The notes under the pieces were generated by a model. The model was given only the letters and a program-made list of their open reading frames with translations. It had not been told where the DNA came from and did not search any database. 57,175 nucleotides of DNA from Acinetobacter portensis (GTDB taxonomy: Bacteria; Pseudomonadota; Gammaproteobacteria; Pseudomonadales; Moraxellaceae). A program made the position numbers and the translations under genes. The stretch's first letter is position 1, and every line of letters starts with the position of its first letter. The DNA lies in contig NZ_LWRV01000108.1 in assembly GCF_009372215.1 (NCBI RefSeq), forward strand, positions 1 through 57,175, given 5' to 3'. Shown here piece after piece: positions 45,054 through 53,586 of this stretch.

Positions 45054-45542
45054 TTAAGGTAAAACTCGCTGTAATGTTGCAAAACACTGTTCAGAATTTT
45101 CACTACTGCATAAACTTAATGTGCGATCATTTTTCCATTTCACAAAATACTGTGTAACTTCACCAGACTGATCTTCCTGAGTTCCTGAACAATCAACTTG
45201 ATTATTATCATATTGAACTTGAAGTGTTAAAGCAGATAAATCTGAATCCGGATCAGGAGTAGGCTGATAGTCATAAACACCTGTTGACCACTCTTCTCCA
45301 CTTTTGATTACAACATTGCTATTACTTTTAAAATTATAATATTCAGTACATTTATTTTTTTTATTTTGAATCCCCATTCCCCAAAGTCCAACGATTTCAG
45401 GTCTTGTTTGAATACGGATTGTATTTTCACTTATCGCTTGTGCAGCGCCTGTTTTTTGTTGCACTTCAGATGACTTTGTCGTTTCAGCATAAATAGTAGA
45501 ACCATATAAATTAATCAACATTAACAATGCTATTCTTTTCAT
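45054..45542 (-). CDS. Periplasmic protein of unknown function
   Basis: A 162-residue protein with an N-terminal signal peptide, MKRIALLMLINLYGSTIYA. The mature part is beta-rich with IVGLWGMGIQNKKNKCTEYYNF, EEWSTGVYDYQ and QYFVKWKNDRTLSLCSS, and has four cysteines that could form two disulphides. The GLWGMG opening and the series of strands suggest a small lipocalin-like barrel, but this is only a pattern impression. I do not recognise the family. Convergent with accC, divergent from the diguanylate cyclase. AT-rich DNA on its 5' side. Confidence 0.7.
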   Translation of the reverse strand: MKRIALLMLINLYGSTIYAETTKSSEVQQKTGAAQAISENTIRIQTRPEIVGLWGMGIQNKKNKCTEYYNFKSNSNVVIKSGEEWSTGVYDYQPTPDPDSDLSALTLQVQYDNNQVDCSGTQEDQSGEVTQYFVKWKNDRTLSLCSSENSEQCFATLQRVLP

Positions 45543-45762
45543 AACTTTTCAGAGATATTCCATTTACAATAAAGTTATCATATTTAAAAAAAATGATATA
45601 TTACAAATACAAATATAAACAATTTTATCCCTAATTTAAAAATAATTTTGTTTGTAGTATTTTATACATATCAATATATATATAAAGAATTTTGATATAA
45701 AATATAAACATATACTTTAAATTTAACTTAATAATTAACATAAGTTTCTAGAGAGATCTGAT

Positions 45763-47193
45763 TTGCAAGCTAAATTAGTCCAATTGACCAACAAACAAAT
45801 TCAGCAATTCTCATTCATGTTTGTTGTTTTTACATTTGCGATTTTTATTGCAGCACTTCTTGGTATTTTTACACGCCCACTTGCTTACTCTGCATTCTTT
45901 TGGCCTGCAAATCCCATATTTTTAGGGCTCCTTATTCGATTTCCTAAAATGCGCAATGGCAGTGCCTTATTAGGTGCATTTGCTGGATATATGCTAGCAG
46001 ACTTATTAACAGGCAATGAACTAGCTTTAACATTCATATTAACAATCACAAATTTTATCGCTGTCTTGACTACATTAAGCATTTTATTGTATGTAAAATC
46101 TAAACTTAGATCCTTTAGTGGTGGCCCAGTTATTGTTTATCCATATATATTTGCACTCATTTGTGGCACATTTTTAGGTGCTCTATTTGCTATAAATACA
46201 ATTCCATATGTACCGCATACATTTATGTCAACAAAACAATTAATGGTTGATTTTATAAATTGGTGGAGTGGCGAGTTTCTAAATGCTGTAATCGTATTAC
46301 CGTTGGTATTAGCATTTCCGAAATTTATCGAAATTAAGAATTTTTTTACAGATAAACGTTCATTATCATTAAATGTTTTTGATACATTCCCATTTTTCGC
46401 AGTTATTCTATCCATGATATTAACCCATACTTATTATGGGCCTGGTGCATTACTGTATCCATTAGCAACATTAATATGGGCAGCTTCAGTTTATAGTCTT
46501 TTTAATATTGCAGTTATTAATAGTTTCGTTTGTTTAGCTTTATATCACAGTGTTTCATTTTTATATTTTTACGATACAACAAATTCATTTTTAAAAGAAA
46601 TTACATCTATTCGCATAGGTTTAGCCATTCTTGGTTTAGCGACTATTATTCTATGTATTATTAGTCAAAATCGTAAATTACTTTTTAAAGAGGTTTATTA
46701 TCTCGCAAATCATGACACTTTAACTGAAACCATGAATCGTCGAAGTTTTATTAAACTCAGTGAACGACTATTAAGCAATAAAAAATATAAACAAGCATGC
46801 TTTCTTATGTTAGATATAGATCACTTCAAAAATCTCAATGATGGCTATGGTCATTATGCTGGAGATATCGTTCTTAAAAAATTTGCAGAGCTTGTAAAAG
46901 AAAACTTAAGAAATGAAGACTTATTTTGTCGACATGGTGGCGAGGAATTTGTCGTTCTTTTAGCCAATGTAGACAAAGCTGAAGCTTTTATGATTGCTGA
47001 ACGTATTCGAATACATCTTGCGCAAACAAGCATTAATATTCACCAACAACAGCCTATTCATATTACCGTGAGCATGGGTATTTCTCACACTCACTTACCC
47101 ACAATTTTAGATTTACAACAACTTATTAATTCAGCCGATACAGCACTTTATCAAGCTAAAAACAATGGGCGAAATAATGTCGTTTTAGCTTAA
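45763..47193 (+). CDS. Diguanylate cyclase with MASE1-type membrane sensor
   Basis: Makes cyclic di-GMP from GTP at the inner membrane. The first 300 residues contain about eight hydrophobic helices like the MASE1 integral sensory domain. The GGDEF domain follows, with DTLTETMNRRSFIKL, the metal-binding FLMLDIDHFKNLND, the active-site loop HGGEEF (residues 391-396) and the product-inhibition site RxxD (Arg383 to Asp386, RNED). All catalytic residues are intact, so it is probably active and feedback-inhibited. The start is a TTG with AGAGAG at good spacing. No phosphodiesterase or PilZ gene is nearby; the sensed signal is unknown. Confidence 0.88.
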   Translation: MQAKLVQLTNKQIQQFSFMFVVFTFAIFIAALLGIFTRPLAYSAFFWPANPIFLGLLIRFPKMRNGSALLGAFAGYMLADLLTGNELALTFILTITNFIAVLTTLSILLYVKSKLRSFSGGPVIVYPYIFALICGTFLGALFAINTIPYVPHTFMSTKQLMVDFINWWSGEFLNAVIVLPLVLAFPKFIEIKNFFTDKRSLSLNVFDTFPFFAVILSMILTHTYYGPGALLYPLATLIWAASVYSLFNIAVINSFVCLALYHSVSFLYFYDTTNSFLKEITSIRIGLAILGLATIILCIISQNRKLLFKEVYYLANHDTLTETMNRRSFIKLSERLLSNKKYKQACFLMLDIDHFKNLNDGYGHYAGDIVLKKFAELVKENLRNEDLFCRHGGEEFVVLLANVDKAEAFMIAERIRIHLAQTSINIHQQQPIHITVSMGISHTHLPTILDLQQLINSADTALYQAKNNGRNNVVLA

Positions 47194-47232
47194 TATTCTA
47201 AATACTCATCACATTTTATTTATAAATTCAGA

Positions 47233-48390
47233 CTACGTTTTTATAATGTGATTTGGCAAACCTTTTACAAAAAATAGCCCTATAATTGTAGATAAACCTG
47301 CAACTATAAAGATAACCGAACCTGTGAGTTGCACCCAATAATGCCCTACTAAAAGACTACCTATTGCAACGCCAAGCCCCCACATTGTGCTATATATTGC
47401 CTGTCCTCTGCCTTGTTGTCCCATAGAAAAATTTTGAAAAATTACTCGCATTGCAATCATATGGAATAAACCAAAACTAAAGGCATGGATCATTTGTGCT
47501 GAAAATTGTGCCACAAAACTCGTTGAAAACACCCCAACAATCCCCCAACGTAGCCCTGTAAATAATAAGCAAAGTATCACTAAAAATCGCCAAGAATAGT
47601 GTTTAAAAAATACATGCGCATAAGCAAACATGATAATTTCAGCAACAACTCCCACAGACCATAAAAAACCGATTGATGATGTTTGAAAGCCTGAATGGCT
47701 TAAATAATTGCTATAGAAACTATAAAACGGCGCATGTGAAAACAGCATAATAAATTCAATAATAAAGAAAGAATACACAACTGGTTTTTTGAGTATTGGC
47801 AATAAAGGTTCTAATTTTTTCTGTGATGCGGGTGCCTTATTTGGCTCTTTAATTGTAAATGACCAAATAAATGCTAAAAATGCTATACATAATAATAAAA
47901 TGGGCAACATAGAAATTGGAATAATTTCCAATAAGGCGCCTATTCCAAATACACCAACAATAAAACCAACAGAGCCCCATTTACGTACCTTCCCGTACAA
48001 CTCTGTACGTTTCTCTGCTAACCAAAATAAAGTTACACCTTCGAACTGTGCCAAAATTGCATTTTGAAAGAAACTAAAAATAAGCATGAGCAATGCGACA
48101 GATTGAAAGTTATTTGGAATAATAAAAATTGAAAACCATACACATGCTTCCATCCATGTTGCTATACGTACTAACAACATTCTTTTGCCAGATTTATCCG
48201 CTATCCAGCCCCAAATAAAAGGTGCAAAAAAGCGCGTGATAATCGCTATGGATGACAACAGACCTATTTCTTGAAAATTAAAGCCCTGCTCTTCTAGATA
48301 AAGGCTCCAAAATGGCATGAATGTACCAACTATTGCATAGTAGAAGAAGTAAAAACCACTTAGACGATGATGAATTGCAAGAGCTTGCAT
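47233..48390 (-). CDS. MFS transporter of the phenylpropionate-permease (HcaT-like) family
   Basis: A 385-residue membrane protein with about 12 helices. The opening LSGFYFFYYAIVGTFMPFWSLYLEEQGF and the loop GWIADKSGKR (MFS motif A variant) are characteristic of the PPP (3-phenylpropionate/H+ symporter, HcaT/LacY-related) family, as is the central FEGVTLFWL segment. Substrate is not determined; no aromatic catabolism genes are adjacent. It ends 39 bases from the diguanylate cyclase on the other strand. The ribosome site is weak. Confidence 0.85.
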   Translation of the reverse strand: MQALAIHHRLSGFYFFYYAIVGTFMPFWSLYLEEQGFNFQEIGLLSSIAIITRFFAPFIWGWIADKSGKRMLLVRIATWMEACVWFSIFIIPNNFQSVALLMLIFSFFQNAILAQFEGVTLFWLAEKRTELYGKVRKWGSVGFIVGVFGIGALLEIIPISMLPILLLCIAFLAFIWSFTIKEPNKAPASQKKLEPLLPILKKPVVYSFFIIEFIMLFSHAPFYSFYSNYLSHSGFQTSSIGFLWSVGVVAEIIMFAYAHVFFKHYSWRFLVILCLLFTGLRWGIVGVFSTSFVAQFSAQMIHAFSFGLFHMIAMRVIFQNFSMGQQGRGQAIYSTMWGLGVAIGSLLVGHYWVQLTGSVIFIVAGLSTIIGLFFVKGLPNHIIKT

Positions 48391-48511
48391 ATAATATTAG
48401 TTCCATACAAATTCAATAACTTAAAAACAAACAAGTTGGCTTAACTTGTATTGAATTTGCCTAGTTTTCAATCCAACAATCTAAAAATAAATTAACAAGA
48501 GCTTTTCACTT

Positions 48512-48561
48512 TTAGACTATTTCATAAGGACGCTAATGTTATCATTTTTGAAATAGTCTAA
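48512..48561. repeat. Thirteen-base inverted repeat of unknown role
   Basis: TTAGACTATTTCA (48512-48524) and its exact complement TGAAATAGTCTAA (48549-48561) flank 24 bases. It lies in the space between the MFS and SDR genes, with another terminator close to the SDR gene. It might be a hairpin RNA, a protein site, or a remnant of a mobile element. Confidence 0.6.
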
Positions 48562-48631
48562 GGGACGAATAAACATGTTTTCCCCATTTTCTTATTCGTT
48601 ACATACCTATCTTTTATCTTAACTTTAAATA

Positions 48632-48656
48632 GAAAAACTCCCCACAGGGAGCTTTC
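48632..48656 (-). terminator. Terminator of the SDR gene
   Basis: On the minus strand AAAGCTCCC-TGTG-GGGAGTTTTT, a five-pair GC stem with A/T extension, then a T run, about 20 bases after the SDR stop codon. Confidence 0.7.
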
Positions 48657-48675
48657 TAATAATATTTAAATCAGC

Positions 48676-49455
48676 TTACGAATTTTTAGTCCATAAACTA
48701 GATTGGTAGTCCTTTACGACATCAACAAAACTTTCTGGCAATAAATTTCTAAATAACTGAACCTCACCTGAAACAATTTGGACAATACGTTCAATGAGCT
48801 CATCAGGCTGATACTGTTTCAGTGGAAACTTGAAGCTATCTTCTGTTAAACGAGTAAAGTTTTTTTGAGGGTTATACCATTTTTTCATTTCTTGCATTTG
48901 TGCATCATTAAAACCTGTGTCATATGGACCAGGATTAACCAAAGAAACTTGAATATTATGATCTTTTAACTCTTCAGACATAACTTCAGCCATCGCTTCT
49001 AACGCATGTTTAGTCGCACAATATGGACCTGTCAGTGGTTTGGTGATAATACCTGCTATAGATGATATAAAAATGACTTTACCTGCAATACCTCGATGTA
49101 CCATTTGCTGCACAATGCCCTGAGTAATAGCTAATGTGGAAAATACATTAACCTCGAAATTTTTTCTAAAATATTCCATAGGAATTTCAGCCAATGGACC
49201 TGTTTCTGCAATACCTGCATTGTTGATTAATACATCAACATTCCATTCAAAAGCTTTCTCGCGATCTAAAACATCCGAAATATCTAGCTTTTCAACAGTA
49301 AGTTCAACTTTATTTTCTAAAGCCGTTTGTTTTAATAATGCAACCTGCTCCAAAGAGTGAACTGTTGCAATAACTTGATAACCTTTGTTTGCTAAAGCAA
49401 GAGCCATCAATTTTCCTAAACCCGTTCCTGCACCTGTAACCAATATTTTATTCAT
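48676..49455 (-). CDS. Short-chain dehydrogenase/reductase (SDR)
   Basis: A 259-residue classical SDR oxidoreductase. The cofactor motif is TGAGTGLG (residues 7-14), NNAG is in VLINNAGIAETG, the catalytic Ser is in FISSIAGI, and YCATKHALE gives the Tyr-x-x-x-Lys pair. NAD(P)-dependent; the substrate is unknown. It follows the HbpS-like gene by one base on the same strand, so the two are co-transcribed and perhaps translationally coupled. Both are divergent from a LysR gene that probably controls them. An AAGGTT ribosome site lies within the end of the upstream gene. Confidence 0.9.
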   Translation of the reverse strand: MNKILVTGAGTGLGKLMALALANKGYQVIATVHSLEQVALLKQTALENKVELTVEKLDISDVLDREKAFEWNVDVLINNAGIAETGPLAEIPMEYFRKNFEVNVFSTLAITQGIVQQMVHRGIAGKVIFISSIAGIITKPLTGPYCATKHALEAMAEVMSEELKDHNIQVSLVNPGPYDTGFNDAQMQEMKKWYNPQKNFTRLTEDSFKFPLKQYQPDELIERIVQIVSGEVQLFRNLLPESFVDVVKDYQSSLWTKNS

Positions 49456-49456
49456 T

Positions 49457-49867
49457 TTATTTAACCTTACTATTCAAAAAGAAATTCACACATCGTTTTG
49501 CTATTTCATAATCTTCATCTGCTGTTCCGCCTGATATCCCTATAGAACCATATAGCTCATCCTGTATAAAAATTGGGATACCACCTGCGATTGTTGTAAG
49601 TTTGCCATTACTCAATTCTATCGACCAAATTGGCATATTAGGTTGAGAAAGCTCTCTCAAAACATGAGTCGCAGCTTTAAATAAACAGGCAGTCTTAGCT
49701 TTGCGCATTGCTAAATCTATAGAGCCAAGCATCGAATTATCCATGCGTTCAAAAGCAATTAAATTTGCATGGGGATCATAAATAGCGACACAAATGTTCA
49801 ATTGTTTTTGCGCGCAAAGCTTTAAAGAAAAATCAACAATCTGTTTTGATTCAGAGAGCGTAATCAA
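49457..49867 (-). CDS. GlcG/HbpS family (DUF336) protein
   Basis: A 136-residue protein of the GlcG/HbpS family: an N-terminal helix, then ICVAIYDPHANLIAFERMDNSMLGSIDLAMRKAKTA in two segments, and the C-terminal GGIPIFIQDELYGSIGISGGTADEDYEIA, the family's most conserved part. Members bind haem or assist flavin/haem-dependent oxidoreductases, and many are encoded beside dehydrogenases, as here with the SDR. The exact job is unknown. The start is a TTG with a GGGA ribosome site; no ATG fits. It is divergent from the LysR gene. Confidence 0.85.
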   Translation of the reverse strand: MITLSESKQIVDFSLKLCAQKQLNICVAIYDPHANLIAFERMDNSMLGSIDLAMRKAKTACLFKAATHVLRELSQPNMPIWSIELSNGKLTTIAGGIPIFIQDELYGSIGISGGTADEDYEIAKRCVNFFLNSKVK

Positions 49868-49994
49868 TATCGTCCCATCCTGTTTAAATCAAATTAAAAA
49901 TAAATAAGTACTTGAAAGTGATTAAATAGTATTTGATCGAATTACTCGGAACTAGTAGGATTTAATATAAAAGATTTTGAAGCTGTAGTTAAAA

Positions 49995-50900
49995 ATGAAA
50001 AATTTAAAACGGATGGCAATTTTTACAAAGGTGATTGAACTAGGCTCAATGAGCGCTGCTGCAAAATTATTAGATATGTCGCCATCTGCCGTAAGTCAAC
50101 AAATTCGTTATTTAGAAGAGGACAACAATGTCACGTTAATTCATCGTTCAACAAGAAAATTATCTTTAAGCGAAGCTGGAAAGCAATATTATTCCTACTG
50201 TAAGCAACTTTGTGATGCTGCAGAAAACGCCCAAGCATTTTTAGATTCTGAAATTAAAGAACCTTCTGGAGAGCTTCGAATTTCAGCTCCTGTTGGTTTG
50301 GCAAGTTATTTTATAAGTAGCCTTAAAGATTGGGCTCAAAGACTACCTGATTTAACCATCACCCTACTCGTACTCGATCAACATATAGATTTAATTGAAA
50401 ATAGAATAGACTTAGCTATACGCGTTGGCGAAATGCCTGACTCATCTTATATTGCAAGTAAAATTTCAGAAATGCATTTAAAACTTTATGCCTCGCCTTT
50501 TTGGATTAAGAATCACCCACCTATAAATCATCCAAAAGATTTGGCTAACGTTGATATTCTTCTTCTAGAGTCAACGAATTTGAAATTACCAATACTAAAA
50601 TATTTTACCCATAAAGAATCACAGACTTATTACCCATTGGAAATAAAACCAAAATATATTATCAATAATATTAGTGTATTACGTGAAATGTGTGAACAAG
50701 CTTTTGGTGTTTGCGCATTAAGTACATTTGAAGCAGAACAAGCGGTTATTGATGGTAAACTTATTTCAATCTTGCCTGATTGGGATATAGGTATGATGAA
50801 TGTTTGGGCTGTAATGCCACAACGAAATTCGCAATCGGCAAAAGTAACGCAAGCAATTACCCTCATAAAAGAAAAATTAACAACTAAATCATCTAACTAA
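49995..50900 (+). CDS. LysR family transcriptional regulator
   Basis: A 301-residue LysR regulator. The helix-turn-helix at about residues 4-62 reads MAIFTKVIELGSMSAAAKLLDMSPSAVSQQIRYLEE, and the effector domain from about 90 resembles the CrgA/AaeR-like subgroup (PSGELRISAPVGLAS, NRIDLAIRVGEMPDSS). It is divergent from the HbpS-SDR pair across 127 bases, which is the usual layout for a LysR protein and its target operon. Ligand unknown. Confidence 0.9.
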   Translation: MKNLKRMAIFTKVIELGSMSAAAKLLDMSPSAVSQQIRYLEEDNNVTLIHRSTRKLSLSEAGKQYYSYCKQLCDAAENAQAFLDSEIKEPSGELRISAPVGLASYFISSLKDWAQRLPDLTITLLVLDQHIDLIENRIDLAIRVGEMPDSSYIASKISEMHLKLYASPFWIKNHPPINHPKDLANVDILLLESTNLKLPILKYFTHKESQTYYPLEIKPKYIINNISVLREMCEQAFGVCALSTFEAEQAVIDGKLISILPDWDIGMMNVWAVMPQRNSQSAKVTQAITLIKEKLTTKSSN

Positions 50901-51144
50901 TTTTAGCCTATTTGGACTTATGTGATGATCATGTAACTGGTCATAATCACTATATTTATAATATTTTTCACATATTGAGTTAAATCATACTCATGAAGCA
51001 TAGAAAAGAAAAATCTTGAAATATAAATAAGATATAAATATTTAGATCCTACATATCACCACAGATTCCTCTTAGGACTACCACAGTGTTAATGCTTTAA
51101 AGGCGCATATTAACTATTCAGCAATTAACGAAGAAATACTCAAA

Positions 51145-51300
51145 ATGTCTAATTTTAATGATTTTGCAAATAAAGCAACCAAGCTTAGTAATAGCACTCA
51201 ACCTGTTAAGCAGACAGACTCAAAACCAAGTCAGATGCCAGCAACCACAACAACAGACAAACCCACTCAACCAGACAAGGTTGCTACTCCAGCTAAGTAA
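51145..51300 (+). CDS. Very small disordered protein
   Basis: A 51-residue frame, MSNFNDFANKATKLSNSTQP followed by a Thr/Pro/Lys/Gln-rich tail that ends VATPAK. There are no hydrophobic segments and no cysteines. A GAAG-like site lies about 10 bases upstream of the ATG, and a clear terminator follows about 50 bases after the stop codon, which supports an expressed unit. I do not know a function; the composition suggests a disordered, perhaps stress- or desiccation-related peptide. Moderately confident that it is coding. Confidence 0.55.
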   Translation: MSNFNDFANKATKLSNSTQPVKQTDSKPSQMPATTTTDKPTQPDKVATPAK

Positions 51301-51657
51301 CGCCTTCTTTTAATCAGTTGTTCACTTTATATTTTAAACTAACCGTGATCTCGCCTCGAAAGCGAGATTTTGTGTTTTATCTCATATAAATTATTCAAAT
51401 GAATGCTAAATAAGGCTAGAAGTATCATACATCATCGCCTTAAATTATCATTACCTGAAATGATACAGCTATAAATGAGATGACTTTAATCACTCATTCA
51501 CCACCTTAAAATAAACTGACTTATTTGAAGCAATTAAGAATAAAGAAACGATTCCCTTATTAAAATCATGTGTTTTTTTCAATCATCCCTGACCTGTATT
51601 TTATTTATATTAAGTGTATAGTATTTAAATCCTTAAAATATTTATGGAATAATTTTT
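51301..51657. other. Intergenic region between two small genes
   Basis: Contains the terminator at 51348 and an inverted repeat TATCATT/AATGATA at 51446-51465 that could be a regulatory site. Otherwise AT-rich, with a TATAGT -10-like element near 51620 that may serve the gene at 51658. Confidence 0.4.
51348..51374 (+). terminator. Terminator after the 51-residue gene
   Basis: ATCTCGC/GCGAGAT with a seven-base loop, followed by a T run. Confidence 0.75.
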
Positions 51658-51846
51658 ATGCTTAAAAAATTCTTTGTTTTATTTGCAAGTTGTTTAGCGC
51701 TTGTACTTGTATTGGGTACCGTTTTTATTAAAGCTTTCAGCGACCATAATGTCGTTGAGTTTTGGATTTTATTAATGCTTCCTAGTTTTGGTGTACCCAT
51801 ATTGACCGCAGTGCTGATTAGCAAAACAGAAGAAGTTACAATCTAA
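51658..51846 (+). CDS. Small two-helix membrane protein
   Basis: A 62-residue protein with two hydrophobic segments, LFASCLALVLVLGTVFI (about residues 7-23) and FWILLMLPSFGVPILTAVLI (about 35-54), separated by the polar piece KAFSDHNVVE. The likely site is the inner membrane. A GGAAT-like ribosome site precedes the ATG and a strong terminator follows 13 bases after the stop codon. Function unknown. It could be a small regulatory membrane protein, or a toxin-like peptide, but there is no antitoxin evidence. Confidence 0.6.
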   Translation: MLKKFFVLFASCLALVLVLGTVFIKAFSDHNVVEFWILLMLPSFGVPILTAVLISKTEEVTI

Positions 51847-51859
51847 TAATCATTCATGT

Positions 51860-51888
51860 AAAAAAGCTCGCAATTTGCGAGCTTTTTT
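51860..51888. terminator. Bidirectional terminator between two small converging genes
   Basis: AAAAAAGCTCGCAA/TTGCGAGCTTTTTT around a single base, flanked by A and T runs. Confidence 0.9.
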
Positions 51889-51921
51889 ATTTTAAATTTA
51901 TAAAATCTGAATAATCAAAAA

Positions 51922-52155
51922 TTAAGCCTGTGAAATCACTCTAACAATAATTGTCTGCGTGTCTTCCTGCTCTTCCGCTAGATAGACGCGTTTTTGCTCT
52001 TTCGACTTTACTTTGAATTGATGATTTTGAAAGGATATTACTGCAGGAATTTGATCGAAATACTGAGCATCGGCATCTATTTCTTCTTGAAATAATGGTG
52101 TTCCCAATTGGTAATCCATACTTTTTAATACAACATACTTCACTGTGGTTTTCAT
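51922..52155 (-). CDS. Small protein of unknown function
   Basis: A 77-residue protein that opens MKTTVKYVVLKSMDYQLGTP and ends TIIVRVISQA. Several predicted strands alternate with a charged middle (KVKSKEQKRVYLAEEQEDTQ). It has no membrane helix, signal peptide or cysteine. A TAGG ribosome site lies before the ATG, and its end is next to a bidirectional terminator. A longer frame in another phase (51941-52201) overlaps it, but it lacks a ribosome site and has an implausible Cys/Arg-rich composition. Family not recognised. Confidence 0.65.
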   Translation of the reverse strand: MKTTVKYVVLKSMDYQLGTPLFQEEIDADAQYFDQIPAVISFQNHQFKVKSKEQKRVYLAEEQEDTQTIIVRVISQA

Positions 52156-52408
52156 AAGATGTACCTACTTTCACTGAACACTTTATTTTTATTTTTACCA
52201 CTGTTTAGCCCATGAAGAAACCTTTAATTTTAAAAATAGCTTAATCAATAATCAAATAGAGATCTATTTACTTTTTATATGAGTTAAAGTGCCTTGCTAA
52301 GTCTACCCATTAATCTTAAAGATAGTTCTTAAAACACAATAGCATTTTTAAGTGATTATTTTATTGAAGAAAATTATCCAATCAAACTAATGTATAAATC
52401 CCGAATAA

Positions 52409-52434
52409 ATAAAAGCTCCCTATGGAGCTTTTAT
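52409..52434 (-). terminator. Terminator of prpC
   Basis: ATAAAAGCTCC-CTAT-GGAGCTTTTAT, an eleven-pair stem 20 bases beyond the prpC stop codon. Confidence 0.85.
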
Positions 52435-52454
52435 GATGTTAATGATTCAGTACA

Positions 52455-53582
52455 TTATCGTGCATCAATAGGTGGAACTTTGCGAAGTTCTGGTCCTGTA
52501 TAATCTGCACTTGGACGAATAATACGGTTATCTGCACGTTGTTCCATGACATGAGCCGCCCAACCTGTTACGCGCGACATTACAAATATTGGCGTAAACA
52601 GTTTCGTTGCGATATCCATAAAGTGATAAGCAGAAGCATGGAAGAAATCTGCATTACAGAATAATTTCTTCTCGCGCCACATCACTTCTTCACAGCGCAC
52701 AGAAACAGGATATAAAACCGTATCACCTACATCTTTGGCTAATTTTTCAGACCAAATTTTAATGATGCCATTACGTGGATCATTGTCTTTATAAATGGCA
52801 TGACCAAAGCCCATGATTTTTTCTTTACGTTCAAGCTTCCCTAACATTTCACGTTCAGCTTCATCGGCAGATGTCCAATTTTCAATCATTTCCATAGCAG
52901 CTTCGTTCGCACCACCATGTAAAGGTCCACGAAGCGAACCAATTGCACCTGTAATACATGAATGCATGTCCGATAATGTTGATGCACAAACACGTGCCGT
53001 AAATGTTGATGCATTAAATTCATGTTCTGCATACAGAATAAGTGAAACATTCATCACTTGTTCATGTAATGCATTTGGTTTTTCACCACGTAATAAATGC
53101 AGAAATTGTGCACCAATTGAATCATCATCTGTATTTTCATTTACACGAACACCATCGTGGCTATAACGATACCAATAACAAATAATGGCAGGCAAAGTCG
53201 CTAAAATACGATCTGCAACATCTTGCTGATCTGCAAAAGAAGCTTCTGTTTCCAAGTTACCTAGCATTGAAACACCTGTGCGCATCACATCCATTGGGTG
53301 TGAATTGGCAGGAATTCGCTCCAAAACTTCTTTTAATGCTTGTGGCAATGAACGTAAAGATTTTAACTTTGCTTTATAAGCTTCTAGTTCTTTTTTATTT
53401 GGTAATTCACCAAAGAAAATTAAATAGGCTACTTCTTCAAATTGGCAGTTTTCGGCAAGATCTTGTACATCGTAACCACGGTAGGTTAAACCCGCACCGC
53501 TTTTACCCACGGTAGATAAAGCCGTTTTTCCTGCAACTTGACCACGCAACCCTGCGCCTGTAAGTACTTTTCCTTCAGCCAT
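52455..53582 (-). CDS. prpC: 2-Methylcitrate synthase
   Basis: Condenses propionyl-CoA with oxaloacetate in the methylcitrate cycle of propionate breakdown. The 375 residues have the short citrate-synthase-type form: GAGLRGQVAGKTALSTVG at the start (typical of PrpC), YRGYDVQDLAENC, the His of LHGGANEAAM, the MGFGHAIYK segment with the second catalytic His, and the Asp/Arg region near the end. It follows prpB by four bases, so they are one transcript, which terminates directly after prpC; prpD or acnD is not here. An AGGAG ribosome site precedes the ATG. Confidence 0.95.
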   Translation of the reverse strand: MAEGKVLTGAGLRGQVAGKTALSTVGKSGAGLTYRGYDVQDLAENCQFEEVAYLIFFGELPNKKELEAYKAKLKSLRSLPQALKEVLERIPANSHPMDVMRTGVSMLGNLETEASFADQQDVADRILATLPAIICYWYRYSHDGVRVNENTDDDSIGAQFLHLLRGEKPNALHEQVMNVSLILYAEHEFNASTFTARVCASTLSDMHSCITGAIGSLRGPLHGGANEAAMEMIENWTSADEAEREMLGKLERKEKIMGFGHAIYKDNDPRNGIIKIWSEKLAKDVGDTVLYPVSVRCEEVMWREKKLFCNADFFHASAYHFMDIATKLFTPIFVMSRVTGWAAHVMEQRADNRIIRPSADYTGPELRKVPPIDAR

Positions 53583-53586
53583 TTTT

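Noticed and set aside
51941..52201. Alternative 86-residue frame overlapping the gene at 51922
   Set aside because: Composition rich in Cys, Arg and Ser is implausible, and the ribosome site belongs to the other frame.
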